64,000 bases of DNA from Hyaloperonospora brassicae (lineage: Eukaryota > Oomycota > Peronosporomycetes > Peronosporales > Peronosporaceae). The translations under genes and the position numbers were made by a program. Every line of letters begins with the position of its first letter. The stretch's first letter is position 1. Below the pieces are notes generated by a model. It did not search any database. It was not told the origin of the DNA and saw nothing but the letters and a program-made list of their open reading frames with translations. The stretch covers positions 62,001-126,000 of the forward strand of contig CANTFL010001248.1 of the NCBI GenBank assembly GCA_947650285.1, written 5' to 3'. Below, in pieces: positions 42,984 through 56,625 of this stretch.

Positions 42984-45900
42984 ATGATAGGCAGAAGTCG
43001 TGATTTTCGAGGTGATATTGAGCGAGCAAAGACGAAACATTGCTAATTAGCAAATAAATGATTATGTATCGACATCATTTAACATGTGCACCCCCAAAAA
43101 AAGATGCGCGCAAAGGAGTGTTGAGAAAAGAGCAGCAAATCACTATTGACATGTATAGCAAGATAGAAGTTGATGAATGTGCGACACTTGTGGGTTGTTA
43201 ATAATCGCTCGTTTCGTCGTTCGAATACAACAGTTCTTGTCCAGTAGTCTATAAGTTGTTCGACTGCACAAAGACCCGGTACCAAGATATTGAAATCAGT
43301 GTCAGTGTGACAGCGTACGCAGCATGCATGTGCACAGAGGCAACGAGGGACATTGTAATTGTTTGCACTCCATTTTCCGCTCATTTACCATCGGCATAGC
43401 TATATTATCGGTGGATGTGCAGCATATCAACGTCTCACAAGAAGTGCTAATTGCCCGTTGCGGTGCACGAAACTGTCGTCGATGGATCTACAGATGATAT
43501 GTAATTCAAGTATCAAAGGTTGACATCGAGCAACGGCACAGCCCGTCGACGATCTAGTCGTCATTATGAATTGTACAATATTCGCGTAAAAACCATTTGA
43601 CCATACCCGACATCACAAAATACAATTTAAACAAGATTTGAGTGATGCGAACGCCTTGCTGCAGCAGCAGTAATATGCCAACTATAGAAATCTGCATGAA
43701 TGTATTCACTACCAACGTAAAAAGTGCTAGGATTAGCAGTATGTTTATGCGTTTGCAGCGTGTAGGTCGTCCACGTCTTCTTGCATACTAAGTGTTTGAT
43801 ACCCTTGAAACAAAAAGTCTGCAAATTTCGTGGTTTTTGATTTACGATCACTCTCGTGCATGCATTTGTACAATAGAAAGGACAACACAATTGGTAGTTG
43901 AATTTGACGGTTCCATATGAAAAGCTCGTTTGGATCGAAGGAGTTGGAACAAAGGTGAATACGTCACGTACAATCTGTCTGTACTTCGGCTTGTCGGTAA
44001 GTCAGAGCTCAAACTCCACGAGCCGTATCATTGTGAGCAGTGCGTATTCATCTAGGCTCGTCTATAGCACACTTTTAAGCAACTCGGCACTTCAGTCAGG
44101 AGGCGAACCGGTACCCACAAAATATAGAAGGGCAACAAGCCATGTGCCCACTGACAAGAATATCTCACAATATTTCGAACATTGATTCATGTGGTATTAC
44201 TGATCTAGAATGATATGAAATTGCTGACATATTGATCAACTTTATATGAGCATGTCTCAATTGTGCGCCATCTATTCATCCGTAAAGTGAATAAGCTGAC
44301 ATTAGATCTACAATTTGTAGGAAAGCGACTTGAGCTTGGTACATGAATCTGACACTCTGACTGTCTGCCGTCATTTAAGACGACAACGAAGCGCAGATCT
44401 GAGCGTACAAAACCCGTATTTTATAATCAGTAATTGACATTCTCTTTTGAAATATATGCGGTTGCAAAGGTACCGTCGCTGGCAAAAAGACTCTTCAAAT
44501 CAATATGAGGAACGCTTCCCTTGCCTGATAGATACGGCGCCGATTGTAAATATCGACCATCCTTGTAAAGGCATCGATGGATCGTTTAAAAGCTTGTGTG
44601 ACATACATGTAGCGTAATAAATCGTCCAAAAAGTTTTAATTCAAAGAGGTGATGCGTTCTATCCTAGTCGCTTCTTCAATGATGCTTTGCTGGTCTCTTG
44701 ACGTAGCTTATGTTCTAGTCAGCATTTACTATTTATGGCTTGAAGAAAGTCGTGTTTATCAGCCTATTCGACGGCGGGCCTTCTATACTCTAGTTGGTGG
44801 TAGTAACTAGCGAATCTCAGTTTAAAATCATGCATACACCATAGTACATGCAGGTGACGTTGCTTTGGAAAGGCATATCAAAAGCAGCGATGAAACTGCA
44901 ATAAGACGAATAAATATATACATGGGACAATGAGTACGATTGTGACAGCATCGATTGCCTGATATAGAAGTTTTGATCATATTTATAACAATGCATCATA
45001 AACACAAAATACCGCAATTTGCCCTGCTTGGTCCGTGTGTGAGCCCGTACACTATCGTAGATTGTTTTTTATTTCCCCTAATGCGTGAGGAAGTTTCTTC
45101 ACCTCACCTCAGTCGATACGTGCATTAATCCTCTCTCCAGATAACTGCCTGACATCAGCAGCTTCCTTACTTCTAATTTTGGACCTCGCACCAAAATGTG
45201 TACGCTACCATCTACGTTCTTTTACATATTGTTTGCGTAGTATACTACCGACTAAAAGGACAATGATTTACTATCTCGACGACAACCGTGTCTTCACTCC
45301 TCACAATTTGGACAGCGTCTTTGTATAGATTCAAGGATTTAGGTTTATAGATAATGATTCGATAGCCCGTATATATCAGTTCCCGCTCCACCTTCAAGCC
45401 GACATAAAAGCATGACACTGAAAGCAGCAACCTGTACAAATGCTGCATCTTGTGTTTCGAGGGTGGACATAATCAATCGTATATAGATTGAAAGAGCGTA
45501 CATTGCTAAATTTACAATTACTTTTCGTATCTTGCGCTATATTTTTTCATCTCGGGATTTGGAGCACATGTGTGCTCTCTATGCCCTTCTGATTATTTAT
45601 AGAGAAATCACATTCGACTCATTTGCACAAATATCATATCTTGTCTCCAAACTCTTCCATCTGATCGAATTGCTATCTACCAGGTAGCGATCATTCAGTA
45701 CGACATCGATGAATTTCCCGAAGTTGAGCACATATTCCGATTCAGCAATGTTCCACAAAAGCGGACGTAAACATCGAAGCAACAAATTAGCTACATGACA
45801 CGCATACTTTCATTACTGCTGTCATGGAGTGTGAGGGTGGTAGTATCGTCAAATAAGACGTTTATAGAGTTTCGACGTCGGTTTTGTTTGTCGGCTCAGA

Positions 45901-46872
45901 GGACAAAGGGACACTAAATGCATGTGAACCCTTTTATGGCTATCGGTTCTCCTTTGAAGCTAATCAGACTGCTCAATCAAGTGGGCTTCTAATCTGACCG
46001 AACATTAGGGTATTGATAGGATTTACGCTTCGTTCTTATGGGTACGTTTTGCCTGCACTTACTACAGTGAACGTTACTTACACTGGTAGTTGCAGTTAGC
46101 GCATGTCATACTCGATGTTTTCGATTTTTGGGAAGACATTGATTAACTTCTAACCTTAGAACGTAAAAAAGTATTCATACAATGGTATGTATACTTGTTT
46201 ATATGACCAATATTAATCATATGGTGGTCTTGTATCGACTATGTCGATATAAAATTTGGTACTGCCATTAATTGCTCGCCACGCCTCGCGCGTCCATCAT
46301 TGTTGTTGTATCAAATGTATGGCATACCTAGTATTAGTTAATGTGCAAAAGGCGTTGTTCTTTCACAACATTTCCTTTCAAGGTGACATTACGCACTTTT
46401 CATTAATCGGTCAAATGCAGTTCAAGTTGATGCATGCTACAATCGGATGTCAAATGCTCTTACAAGGTGGTTGAAAAACTACAAAGTAACAATGTTGATA
46501 ATTTGTAGCGGACGCCTCGTAACACAACAGATTCTCTCACAGTGTTTTTTATTATTGCTTTACATAGACGTAATTCATCACTTTTGATCTTCCTTATGCT
46601 TGACTTGACTGAGTTGGACGGATGGCTTCCATAAGAATCTAATTACTGAAAAGAAGGGATGAGTTGTTGGCGTCATGCACTACAAGCATCTCGTTTCCAA
46701 TACTTAAATAATGAAAATAATGACGACATCTGCGAATATTAGTTAATACATACATCGATTCAGCAAGACGGCTTTCGACGAAGATTTAACGTCATGGTTT
46801 GTCCAGAATTAGCGTATCAGTCACCGTGCAAGTGTTTTGCGCGTAGCATTGGTGTGTAAGTTTTAACAATAG

Positions 46873-46890
46873 GATATATATATATATATA
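46873..46890. repeat. TA microsatellite
   Basis: Run of about nine TA units. Confidence 0.85.
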
Positions 46891-49576
46891 ATATATTGTA
46901 TAATCTCATTTTTAGTGCATGTTGTGGACAAGCTACGTCTCTACAGGCTCAATTCTTTATCCACCTTGTGTCGAGGTAGGCTTGATCAACACAAACATTG
47001 AGCATCGAAAGATCGTGTCGATTCGACCAACTGCTTTCAATTTAAAAGACCCTTCCGGTATCAACAGTTACAATCATTACCAATGTCCTACCGAATTGAC
47101 TGAAGTATAGAGCTTAAGGTCAATCGTGGCGTCGTCGTAACGACATTATTTGACCAATTGTATGGGTAATAAGCATTGAAATCAAAGAAAAACATGTTAT
47201 GTACCCACGCACTATTCTACAAACATGTTGATTTCACCTTAAATGTACCCGAATCCGTATTTTATGTGACATTTGACTAACAAGGGGTTCATCCGGTGCA
47301 CTGGATGGGGACCAAAACAGTTCAGCTACTGTTTCAATACATCTTGAGTCCAAGGCAAATTCTTTGAGGATGTCGGGCATGCCAATCTTTTTTTGCCACC
47401 CGAAAACACCAGTACCAAGCAAACGACTTCTCGACAGGAATAACCTGTCGGAGCATAACACCTCCGCCAGAGCATAATCCTCAGGAGCATGTTTGTGCAG
47501 GAGTATGTTCGAGTCCATGTGATATACAGAAAATGAGTAAGGAACTCCGCCCGTAGTGTAATATGACAGAAATACTACGCACTTGCTAACACGCGCTAAC
47601 AAGTAGCCAGTCGATTCTCAAGTGATGTGTGGTTCTACGCTGATGAGAAAGGTGGCTATCATCGCAACCGAAGGGAAACAATAGTGCTAACCTACAACAT
47701 ATATGTGCCCAATATTCCAATCCTGAAAAATTGCAATTAAAGGGCCACTAAAGACGTGGCGACAATCCTCTTTATTGTACATTGTATTACAACACTTAGG
47801 TTACAAATTTTCCTCGACAAGCCAACTTTTCTGGCAACTGAATTCCACTGCGTCTGATATGACCACTCGATAACTGGATTACATTCCGTCGGATGCAAAG
47901 ACTGATATCAGCTAAAGACAATTCTAAGTATAAATTGACGAGCTTCGTTTGTAGTAGGTGTACATCTGGCAGCAACAACGTACATTAGTTGGTATGAATC
48001 ATTTATGTATGGGGCATATAGATCGTGCACTCGATATAGGGAGCAACAATCCTGACAGAAAAGGCACTTTCAGCCTAATGATCTACAAACGACACAAAAT
48101 GACTGTTTGTACGTATACAATTATTCTTGCACGTCGATATATCAACAGTTGACTGCGACTGTGGTCTTTGTCGTATATGAGATGAGAAGGGGCGGCGTGC
48201 GCTCAACTTACAATTCTCTTTCTTCGAAGATATGCATCTTGATGTGTGCGATGTGTACCCCCACCGTACGAAATCAGATATCATACTAAATATAACCAGT
48301 CATACTGATTAATCTAGCTTGACATATAAAGGTAGCACAAGTAGCCAATATGTATAAACCGATTTCAAACGTGAGTCTGCTTCAGAACTATATGTAGGAG
48401 TCTTCAACTTCATGGACGAAAGGAAACACGGAGCAGTAACGACATATTCAAATAAAAAGGGAACGAACCGTCTGGCATAGCCTCGCGAAGTAGAATACTT
48501 CCCAAGTTGCATAGAGATGTAAAATGAACGAGCGCCAGTAAGTTTGGCAGCTAATTTATAAAATTGAAGCTTAAGGGATAATTAGCAAGCGCATTATGCA
48601 GTCTTGGCACAGACTTGACAGGACCACTAGACGGTCGCCTTATCGAAGCACTACAAGCCATTGTCACGAATAGTGTTTACAGCGAAAAAATCTCTGCTAG
48701 CTATTTATTTGCGTTCCGTGATCAACAAAGCTACAAAGATGTCTTGCTCAACCTTCGTCAAGTTATAGAATGCGGTAGTAATGTTCTAATTGACGCTTTA
48801 ACTAGAGAGTTGCAATAGAGCTCACTCACACTCTACGAAGGGTGTCTCCCATTATACCATATAGTGGATCATTTTCGCACTGGCTGGTTTGATTTCTATG
48901 TTTACAGATTGATATGCCATGTCAAGCTGATTCGTCTTAAGAGTGAAGACAGCTCATACATAATCGAGGCCTGAGATAGTTTACTTGATCGCACCATTTC
49001 TGTAAAGCCTATACCCTCCCCTACCACTGCCCGAGTTTAGTAGTCCTTACATTTATCCAAAAAAGATCCGTTGCTGCCTACCAAATCACTCCTAAAAGGA
49101 CATGACACCCTTCTTCGCTGCTTCGCACGTTTTAGATAGTTGTCTACCTTTTTAATATAATTGCATGATCAACACCACTGGTAAGAGACAAATTGTCTGT
49201 TTTGAATCGAGGTATTCAGGGGCACACGTTGATGATTGCGCTCCGACCGTAAAAGTCACATTCTTTGTGTAGGACAAGATCGCCTTGTGAGATGCTATAT
49301 AAAGCACAAATTATAGCCACATTGAGCAAGAAGAAATGTTGGCGGATTAGTTGGGGTCAATCCCGCTCGTAGGCTTTGTAAGTTTAGTTGATCGTGCATG
49401 TTGAATTTACACAGGGACGATTGTCGATGGATGTATAGAAGATGCAATGTGGTAGACCCTCAACATCGTGTCAAACTGCTTGTTGTAAGACAGTCGCCAA
49501 AATACAAATAGCCTGAACGCGCTTAATTTTATTGCAACCACAAGCATTGGTGTGAGGCTATAAGTGATCGAACAGA

Positions 49577-50067
49577 CAAGCTGTAGCGGAGCTACACAGC
49601 TCCTTAAGTCAGAGAAAGACTTGACGCTCTAGGAGCAACTTTAGTTTAGAGAAGCCGACTCAAAGAGCCAACAAGCTCAGAGAGCTTACGGTCCCTGTTC
49701 CAGGGGGACCAAATGGTTCAAAGAATCAACGCACAGAGTGCACAAGGAGTAGCTGCCTTAACAAGGCGTTGATACCTCTTCAAACGATCACAAGACGCCT
49801 CAGAGAGGCACGTGTCTTTCAGATCAAAATGGGAACTGAATTTTATTTCTTCTTTTAACCCAAAAGACCACCTTAGAACAACGTAATTGACCTACCCGCT
49901 AATGTCCTCAATAATGCCTCTCACAAGATCTCGTAATTAATGGTTGACAGACATCAGTCTTCAATAATCGATATTGTGTTCTAATATCACTTTAAAGGGA
50001 ATCCCATCACTTGTAACACCACACCTATTGTCGAATGCCAGTCGACGTGTAATTTCGTTACACAAGC
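49577..50067 (-). mobile_element. Solo LTR of the same gypsy family, inverted
   Basis: 49582-50062 (481 bp) is related to the LTRs at 3791 and 11062 in reverse orientation, with ends TGTAGC and TTACA. It is flanked by a perfect 5-bp duplication CAAGC (49577-49581 and 50063-50067). It is clearly diverged from the full element and has only one copy of the hairpin triad, which explains most of the length difference. It arose by recombination between two LTRs or is a remnant of a separate insertion. Confidence 0.9.
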
Positions 50068-53000
50068 GTAAGTTTTTGCAGAAAGCTAGCTCTCTCGAAG
50101 CTACACCTTGCTAACGGTAAAACAGTGGTGAAGGTCATGGGAAGGTGCGAATGACGATTGCATTTAGCCACAAAGCTGACGATAAATGTGGCGACGTCCA
50201 TCCTCGCTCCATTCGAGCTCTCTAAAGAGGAGGTAGGAATCATGAACGTACGTGCAATCATGATCGACGCATGACCGCTGAACTTGAACACCAACAGCGC
50301 AAAAGAGAGCGTTAAAATTATGTCTTGAATGCGAACGACAGATAATTTAAAATTCTTAAGGGTCTCAGGTTTAGACGAGCAGCATGAAGCGCTAATTGCA
50401 AACGCAGGTTACTGCCATGTATCTCCTTCGTATCGATCTCGCTCTCCTTCGAACCATTTATAATACGGAAATTAGATGGTAGATTTCGGGACCGCTAAGT
50501 TGATAGTAGAGCCAGCACATAATCGTATGTCCGGGATCTTGGCTGCCAGTATAAATGAACTTAACATGCGCGTATGGTCCCCATTGACCATACGCTTCCA
50601 TTGAGTTCATTTCATACTGGCGGCCAAGATCCCGGATATAGGGACATTATGAGAATAAATACTCCAGCAATAAATTTATCCTGGTGGTCATGCTGTCTCA
50701 CGCTAATTAACACTACTTGGATTCGCACTGCAGGACGCATTTGTGTCTAGGCACTGAAGCTTCGAATGAAAAATGTTAGATGAAACTTTCGATCATACTA
50801 CAAATGTAAGATTTCTCAATTTAGGCTTCCCTAGGCAACAAGGCTTGGTGCAATAAAGCTTAAGATCCAGCAAAGAATTGAGGCATTTACTTCCAAACTT
50901 GCGGCGAAGGGTGTGCGTCTTATCCCATCAAGCCCCATTCCTTCGTTGATCTACATCTGTCTGCCCAAGATTTAAATTCTGCCGCCCGTGTTGAATGCTT
51001 GATTCGATGTCCTTTCTCTTTCGCCCCACGAGAACTCATCAAGTCAAAGAAAATGGTAGAAGTAACTTTGTTTTGTGCATTTTCAGTGCGACAGAATTTG
51101 CCAGGGTTACGGGAAGGGTCAGGAATTGCCACTATTCTCCCCTTGTTGTGTGTGCTTAAACAGGTAAACCAGCCAATTACGTAAGTAAATGCAAAGACAC
51201 AAAACGTTTCGGCAAACTTGTTGCTGAATCGATCGGGACGAAGCCAGTGTGATACTTGATTGTCATCCGCGCTCGATTTTCCGTTCGATCTGATATATGC
51301 CTTCGCCTTCATCTCAGCGCTTACGTCGTCGAGCAAATTCTGTTTAGTATGTACTGTTGCAAACTGCAAACAATAGCGTGCAATGTCGCCCCATCTACTG
51401 TAACACTCTTTCACTGTATAAAAGAGTTTACACAAAACAGCCCCTTGCAACATCTAAATATCCCTTTACTGGTTCACATCGACATGTACAGACTCGTGCA
51501 TTATGTTTGACGAATTTGTACCATATCGCATGAAATGATGACGTAACGGCAACTGTTCTTGCATTGGGGTATGCTGGTTTGACATTATCCACAATGCGAA
51601 TGCCCGGGGATGACGCAGAATGCGCTTAGATTGCCTAGATGATCCTTCAACTACTTGTTTACCAAGTAATTAGCGGCAATCTTTCATATGAAAAATCACG
51701 TGTACCATCGTTGCACGAAGATGCGCGAGATCAATCAAACTAGAAAACCTACATTTTTTGCCGATTCTGAGGTTGCCAAGTGCCACCTATGTCGTACATA
51801 ATCTTTGCTGCCTCAAGCTATCAGCAAAATGTTCCATCGCTTCGAGTAGCAACAAGGAATGTATATATGAGCGTCGCACTACTGTTCGTTAAGAAACATG
51901 TTCCGCTCGGTATTTTTGACGACAGCATCCGCTAAAATATCGGCACATATCGCTTGAAAAACTCTTCCCTACTGTTTTTGGATAGGGATGCAACATTTCG
52001 TTTTTTCCATCGACCGTGTGAGGTAAATAGTGACATCATTCATAATAATTTGACTCGCCTCCTCACTCAGGCGGTGGAAGCACAACTGCACGTGAACAAC
52101 GTCTCCTCCACGACAAACACAGGATACTTATAGAGTAGGCTTTTCCGAATTCCATGTCGCGTGCATGTTCTCCATCGAATTGACAAATTATTCGGTCTGA
52201 AGCACTCATCTAGACTATTGTTATAAGTTGCCACGCTCTAATCTTTTGTCGAAAAGAGCTGTAGTTACCGACGCTGCACTCAATTTGCGCTGGGAACTTC
52301 ACTATAATCGCTTTTTCTATCTGATTTGCCAATTGATTCGTCTTGATTCTCATAGAGAAGTCACTTTAGCAGTATTTCGCGAAATTTTAGTCCAGAGATA
52401 CGTGCCCATAGTGCTGCCACGAGATTGAACTTCGAGCCATGTGCTTGAGCAAAGGACAATAGTCTTTATCTGCACGTGGGAGAAAAAGTGAGGGCAATTA
52501 TGACTGCGAAATAGTTGACAGCGATGGTGATGTTGCGATGGACAACCGCTCGACGTGTTAATTCGTAAAACTGCGCTCGCGTGGAATAATCTTTTCGAGT
52601 GAGACGAACAGGTGGCCGATGCCAACGTGTCGATTTACCCGCACCCATCCTCAGGCAGCTTGATGTCGATAGATGCGACGGCCAAGCCGGACGAACTGTA
52701 TCAGGTGATTTGAGGACTCAAGCGTCCGTGCAAACAACAATGGATGCGTAAGGTCTTGGCTTTGCTCGATAGTCCTCCTACGCGCGAGTAACTTTTGTGC
52801 TGTCATCTGATGTATTCAACGAGGTTGGAAACCATCACTGTCATTGTGGGTGTGAGAAGGCAAAGAAAGATAAAGAGAATGTAAAGAAGTTGGAGCAATG
52901 TGTCGTGGAAGTCAGACTAATCGATGGGAGGAAAGTGGCGCAAAAGACGTCACGACAATGGCGTACATCGAAACGTATGAGACGTGGAATCGCGCAAAAT

Positions 53001-55737
53001 TCCATTAAACTATCGGCTCCGTGTCTGTGTTGACCCTAATTTGCCAAGATGTGATGATGTATCACACCTACCTCGCCGGCTCAGATACAATCATTGGTCG
53101 CATCGACTGTGGACGCATTCAAGAGCGCTTATGCCGGCTGCGTGAAGTGTAAAGAGTGATGTGCAACCGGCTAATTCACCTGTTCCAACATCGATCGACG
53201 TTTTCTGTCTTCACCCACAACTTCGTTCGTCTGTCATCGATATTGAGCTTCGTATAGAAAAGGAAGTGCTTCCAATGTGCTCGTCGATGCAGCGGTAGCA
53301 TGGCAATCCGCCGCGTAATGCCTGGTCAGCGGTCCCGTTACTTTTGTCTCATCTTGCCCAGATGACGACGCCTATGTCTGTCTAGTACGAATAGACGTTA
53401 TGAAGATCATGGTGTTGCGCTCACACAATGATGCATTGCGTCAGTAGCTGCTTGAGCTGCATTCGAATAATCTCAAGCACTGCTGCCGCTGCATGACAAA
53501 AGCGCGGTCCACACTGGGTTTGCGGTACGACAACGACACGGATTGACCGAGGTACAGCTATATCACATTTTTCTAGATTGCAGCAGCCGATACGAGGACG
53601 AGTGGTTAGTGCAATTCGCTTCATTCGATGCAATTACGTTGCACAAACCATTAGTACGCTCCGAATATGGCATTGCCAACCGAGCATCTTGGTACGCGGC
53701 GAGAGCGGAGACGATAGTTCTGCTTAGGGCAAGGCTTTTTTAGATCAGAGGCAATCGAATAAGTGCTGCCGGAACCAGCGATCGACAATTGGTCACCTAT
53801 GCGGCGTGGACGACCGACGCATCACTACCAATGTTATTGATTGTGCGCGTCAAAGAATGCCGGATCTGCGTTGCGTGCAAACTCGTGCTGGTTTTTGCAT
53901 GTGGCGCCTACCTACCAAGCGCTGATGGTCGAGTTAAATATATATGGAGACGAATCGGTCGAGTTCTGTATGAAAGTGGGCTTTGAGACGAGAAATGGAG
54001 CGGTGGGTACGTGGGAAATTTCGATACAAATTACCGTAAGGATCGGTAAACCTCTGCCGAGTAATTGGTACTGTTGTCGATCAAAACCATTACTAATCTT
54101 AGGGAGTCCTGTACTACGAGCTTTGGAAGTACCAAAGAAAGTCCTCTCCATGATGTTAGTCGATTGCTACAGCCTCCAGCTGCTTCAGGTGTTAGCCTAA
54201 CTAATGTCCACAAAAACGCTGACGATTGCGTTACACTGCATTCGACAGCACCAAATGAATGCAGTCAACATGCTGAACAAGTGATGAGTACGGCAAGACA
54301 TCTACAACGGTGTCCAAGTGAATCGAGTCAACACGTTCTCAGCCCGAACAGCCAACTCACGTCGGCGCCATTTTTGTCGAGTGCAGCTTTTGCCAGAGGC
54401 TCCGAGCTTCTTGACTTCCATACCGTCACTACATCTGATCGGTCTGAAGGTAAAAAAGGTGCCCGGGTCAGAAGCAAATCTCGACAAAAATCGAGGCTTT
54501 CGTCATATCTGCACATTACGAAGTGATTAATCAAATCTTCCCGCACCGCACGCATAATGTGGTAGAGATGCGACCTCTACATGACTTATGCATCGCGCGC
54601 ACTCCATTCCCTATCGTCCAATCAGTTGTACACATGTGCAGGACTTCGAATGGGCCGTCCACCGACGTGTCGCACGATGGACACTGAGTCGCATGTTGAA
54701 GGCAGAGTGGGCACGAAAAGATGTAGATCGAGGTTTTTTACACAAAAGTGGCTCGTTTGAGCTCAGTAGGATTAATCACTATCGTCATGGATACAATGCA
54801 TAAAAAATAGTTGCTCAACCCTTACGCCATGAGTGCTGTGGTTCATTGCGGGAATCAATTAGAAGGTCCAAAGGATGCGCCCTCTCGTCCCCTTTGATGT
54901 GGGCAAGAAGCCTCATACCGACATGAGGTACGAATACGCAGCTGTCGAGTACTAGGTCCTGGCTCATTCGTGATAACCGACCGAGCATTGTTTATTTACT
55001 TAGACTCGGCTAATCCGCTGCATAAGCAACTACAACGTGTGGAACAATAACCGACATGGAAAGAGCTGGAAGTGTATTTCATACCATTTGACACGTGCCA
55101 AACCGATGATGTGGTAGCCTGCAGATACCGTGTCTTGATGTGGAAATGAAGACAAGAAATTGGGGTCAGTAAAGTCATGTCGTGTTCTAGTCATTATGGA
55201 CAAGATGGGTAGCGACGGTGCTTGTGGTTGCTACAGTCCGACGTCTACGAACCAAAGCGATTCGGTCGTGTGTTGAAAAGTTCCTTATTCATCTGACAAG
55301 CTGTAACCGCTTCTCAGTTATTGAAAAGTCATCCAATGTACCCATTATTTCTAAAGGAAGCGCTGGATACAAACAACGGAATAGACATCAGCTGGCAGAG
55401 CATGTGGAGCAGGTAGATGCAGTAGCCTATGCGACATCTTTCCTATTGACGTAATACTTGACAGCTCATACACTTCGTAGGGCATCACTTGTCCATTGCG
55501 CTTGGCGATGATGCCATACACGTGCGGGAAACATCCTCCCTGCGCCTGAGCTATGTCGAAAAGTCTGGTCGTCGAAGAGAGGGGTAGTGGTAGCCTGATC
55601 CGAATCACTTTATGCAGCTGCGACGCTGTACACCTCGTCTGAGTCGTCAGATTAACGACTGCGCGGGCTCCTCACTTTTCATTTTGCGCTCTATTCGTCG
55701 TTGGTGTCTGCTCCGAAGCGTCTTTGCAGCCAAAAGT
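50068..55737. other. AT-rich gene-poor region
   Basis: No supported gene. It holds a long palindrome at 50531-50635. Frames at 50920-51453 (minus) and 54065-54526 (plus) have no recognisable domains and are probably chance. Confidence 0.5.
50531..50635. repeat. Palindrome of about 50-bp arms
   Basis: 50531-50579 and 50586-50635 are inverted copies about 90 percent alike by eye, with a 6-nt loop CCCATT (50580-50585). The outer ends read CCGGGATCTTGG. It could be a foldback transposon or a palindromic relic. No clear target duplication is seen. Confidence 0.8.
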
Positions 55738-56625
55738 ATGCGGTCTATCTACCACTTTGCACTCTCCCTGAGTAGTGTGCTGCTGTTCGTCCTTATTAGT
55801 TTGGCCACGGGTCTCGACGCACTAGAGACCCCGACATTTCGTGCTCATGCCGTCAAGTTAAAGGCTGCCAAGAACCTGCCGAGGGATCACGCGCTCCGCG
55901 TAAACGATCAAGAGGATCGTGGGCTTCATGCGAGACTTTCTGGCAGCAGTCTACGGAAGGCGGGTAGGGTCATCAAGACTAAATTTGGTTCCTTTTTCGC
56001 TTCATTGTGCAATTCAGGTACGAATCACGAGCTGGCCGGAATCGCAAAAACGATCGACGAGTACCACGTTGACACATCGCACAAGCGTCCAGGTGTTATT
56101 AGTGCTGCTATGAAACAAGCTGATGACCGCATTCTCCTCGCGCAGCGTGAAGAAGTCAAACGAATGGCGATGGACTACTACAAACTCACACCTAAGAAGC
56201 ATTCCAAAAAAGCCAAAGCGTCTCAAGAAAATCTGCTCGATGCTTTGTTGAAAACTACGAACATTAAACAGCTGATGTCTGATCTACGAGATCGGAATGC
56301 GCAATCGAAGGACGCTGAGACTTATCATCATCTTCGCAACACGCTTGATGATTTCAAGGCTGCCGTGTTTCTTCTTGTGTTGCAGCGCAATAAATTGGAA
56401 CGCGAGCTTGGGGCACGGTGCGAATGGGCGCAGTTCGATTGGTGGATCATAAGCGAACGAAAGCCTGAAGACGTGCTAGCGGGATTTCTGACAGTAGCGC
56501 AGTCGGAAAACGATATACACGTCGCCATGGACATTGTAGCCCGCTACATGCGCTACATAAAACGCAAACAGATGGCATTGTCCCGTCAGAACCAGCGCAA
56601 AGCAGGGCCTTCGTCGATACAATAA
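55738..56625 (+). CDS. Candidate secreted effector with degenerate RXLR-EER and WY-like region
   Basis: Predicted 295 residues from the ATG at 55738. The frame is open upstream to 55612, but this Met starts a clear signal peptide (MRSIYHF, then a Leu/Val-rich core, cleavage near residue 24-29). After it come HALR at 51-54, in the place of RXLR, and QEDR at 58-61, in the place of dEER. The C-terminal domain is helical. Trp 235/236 followed by SERKPEDVLAGFL, and a Tyr pair at 270 and 273 (ARYMRYIKR), resemble the WY-fold of oomycete host-translocated effectors. Such proteins are secreted and can act in host cells. The target is unknown, and translocation is not shown by the sequence. The tail is basic. 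It lies beside gene-poor AT-rich DNA. I found no frame break. Confidence 0.7.
   Translation: MRSIYHFALSLSSVLLFVLISLATGLDALETPTFRAHAVKLKAAKNLPRDHALRVNDQEDRGLHARLSGSSLRKAGRVIKTKFGSFFASLCNSGTNHELAGIAKTIDEYHVDTSHKRPGVISAAMKQADDRILLAQREEVKRMAMDYYKLTPKKHSKKAKASQENLLDALLKTTNIKQLMSDLRDRNAQSKDAETYHHLRNTLDDFKAAVFLLVLQRNKLERELGARCEWAQFDWWIISERKPEDVLAGFLTVAQSENDIHVAMDIVARYMRYIKRKQMALSRQNQRKAGPSSIQ

Larger units (their letters stand above)
40193..49576. other. AT-rich gene-poor region
   Basis: About 9.4 kb without a supported gene. Frames are short, lack domains and often lack ATG. A possible LTR end is at 42961-42983 and a TA microsatellite at 46873-46890. A short protein-like stretch without ATG lies at 48615-48818. 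The sequence looks like old transposon remains. Confidence 0.55.

Noticed and set aside
48615..48818. 67-codon stretch ending in LIDALTRELQ
   Set aside because: Protein-like but without ATG or signal peptide. Too short to call an effector fragment.
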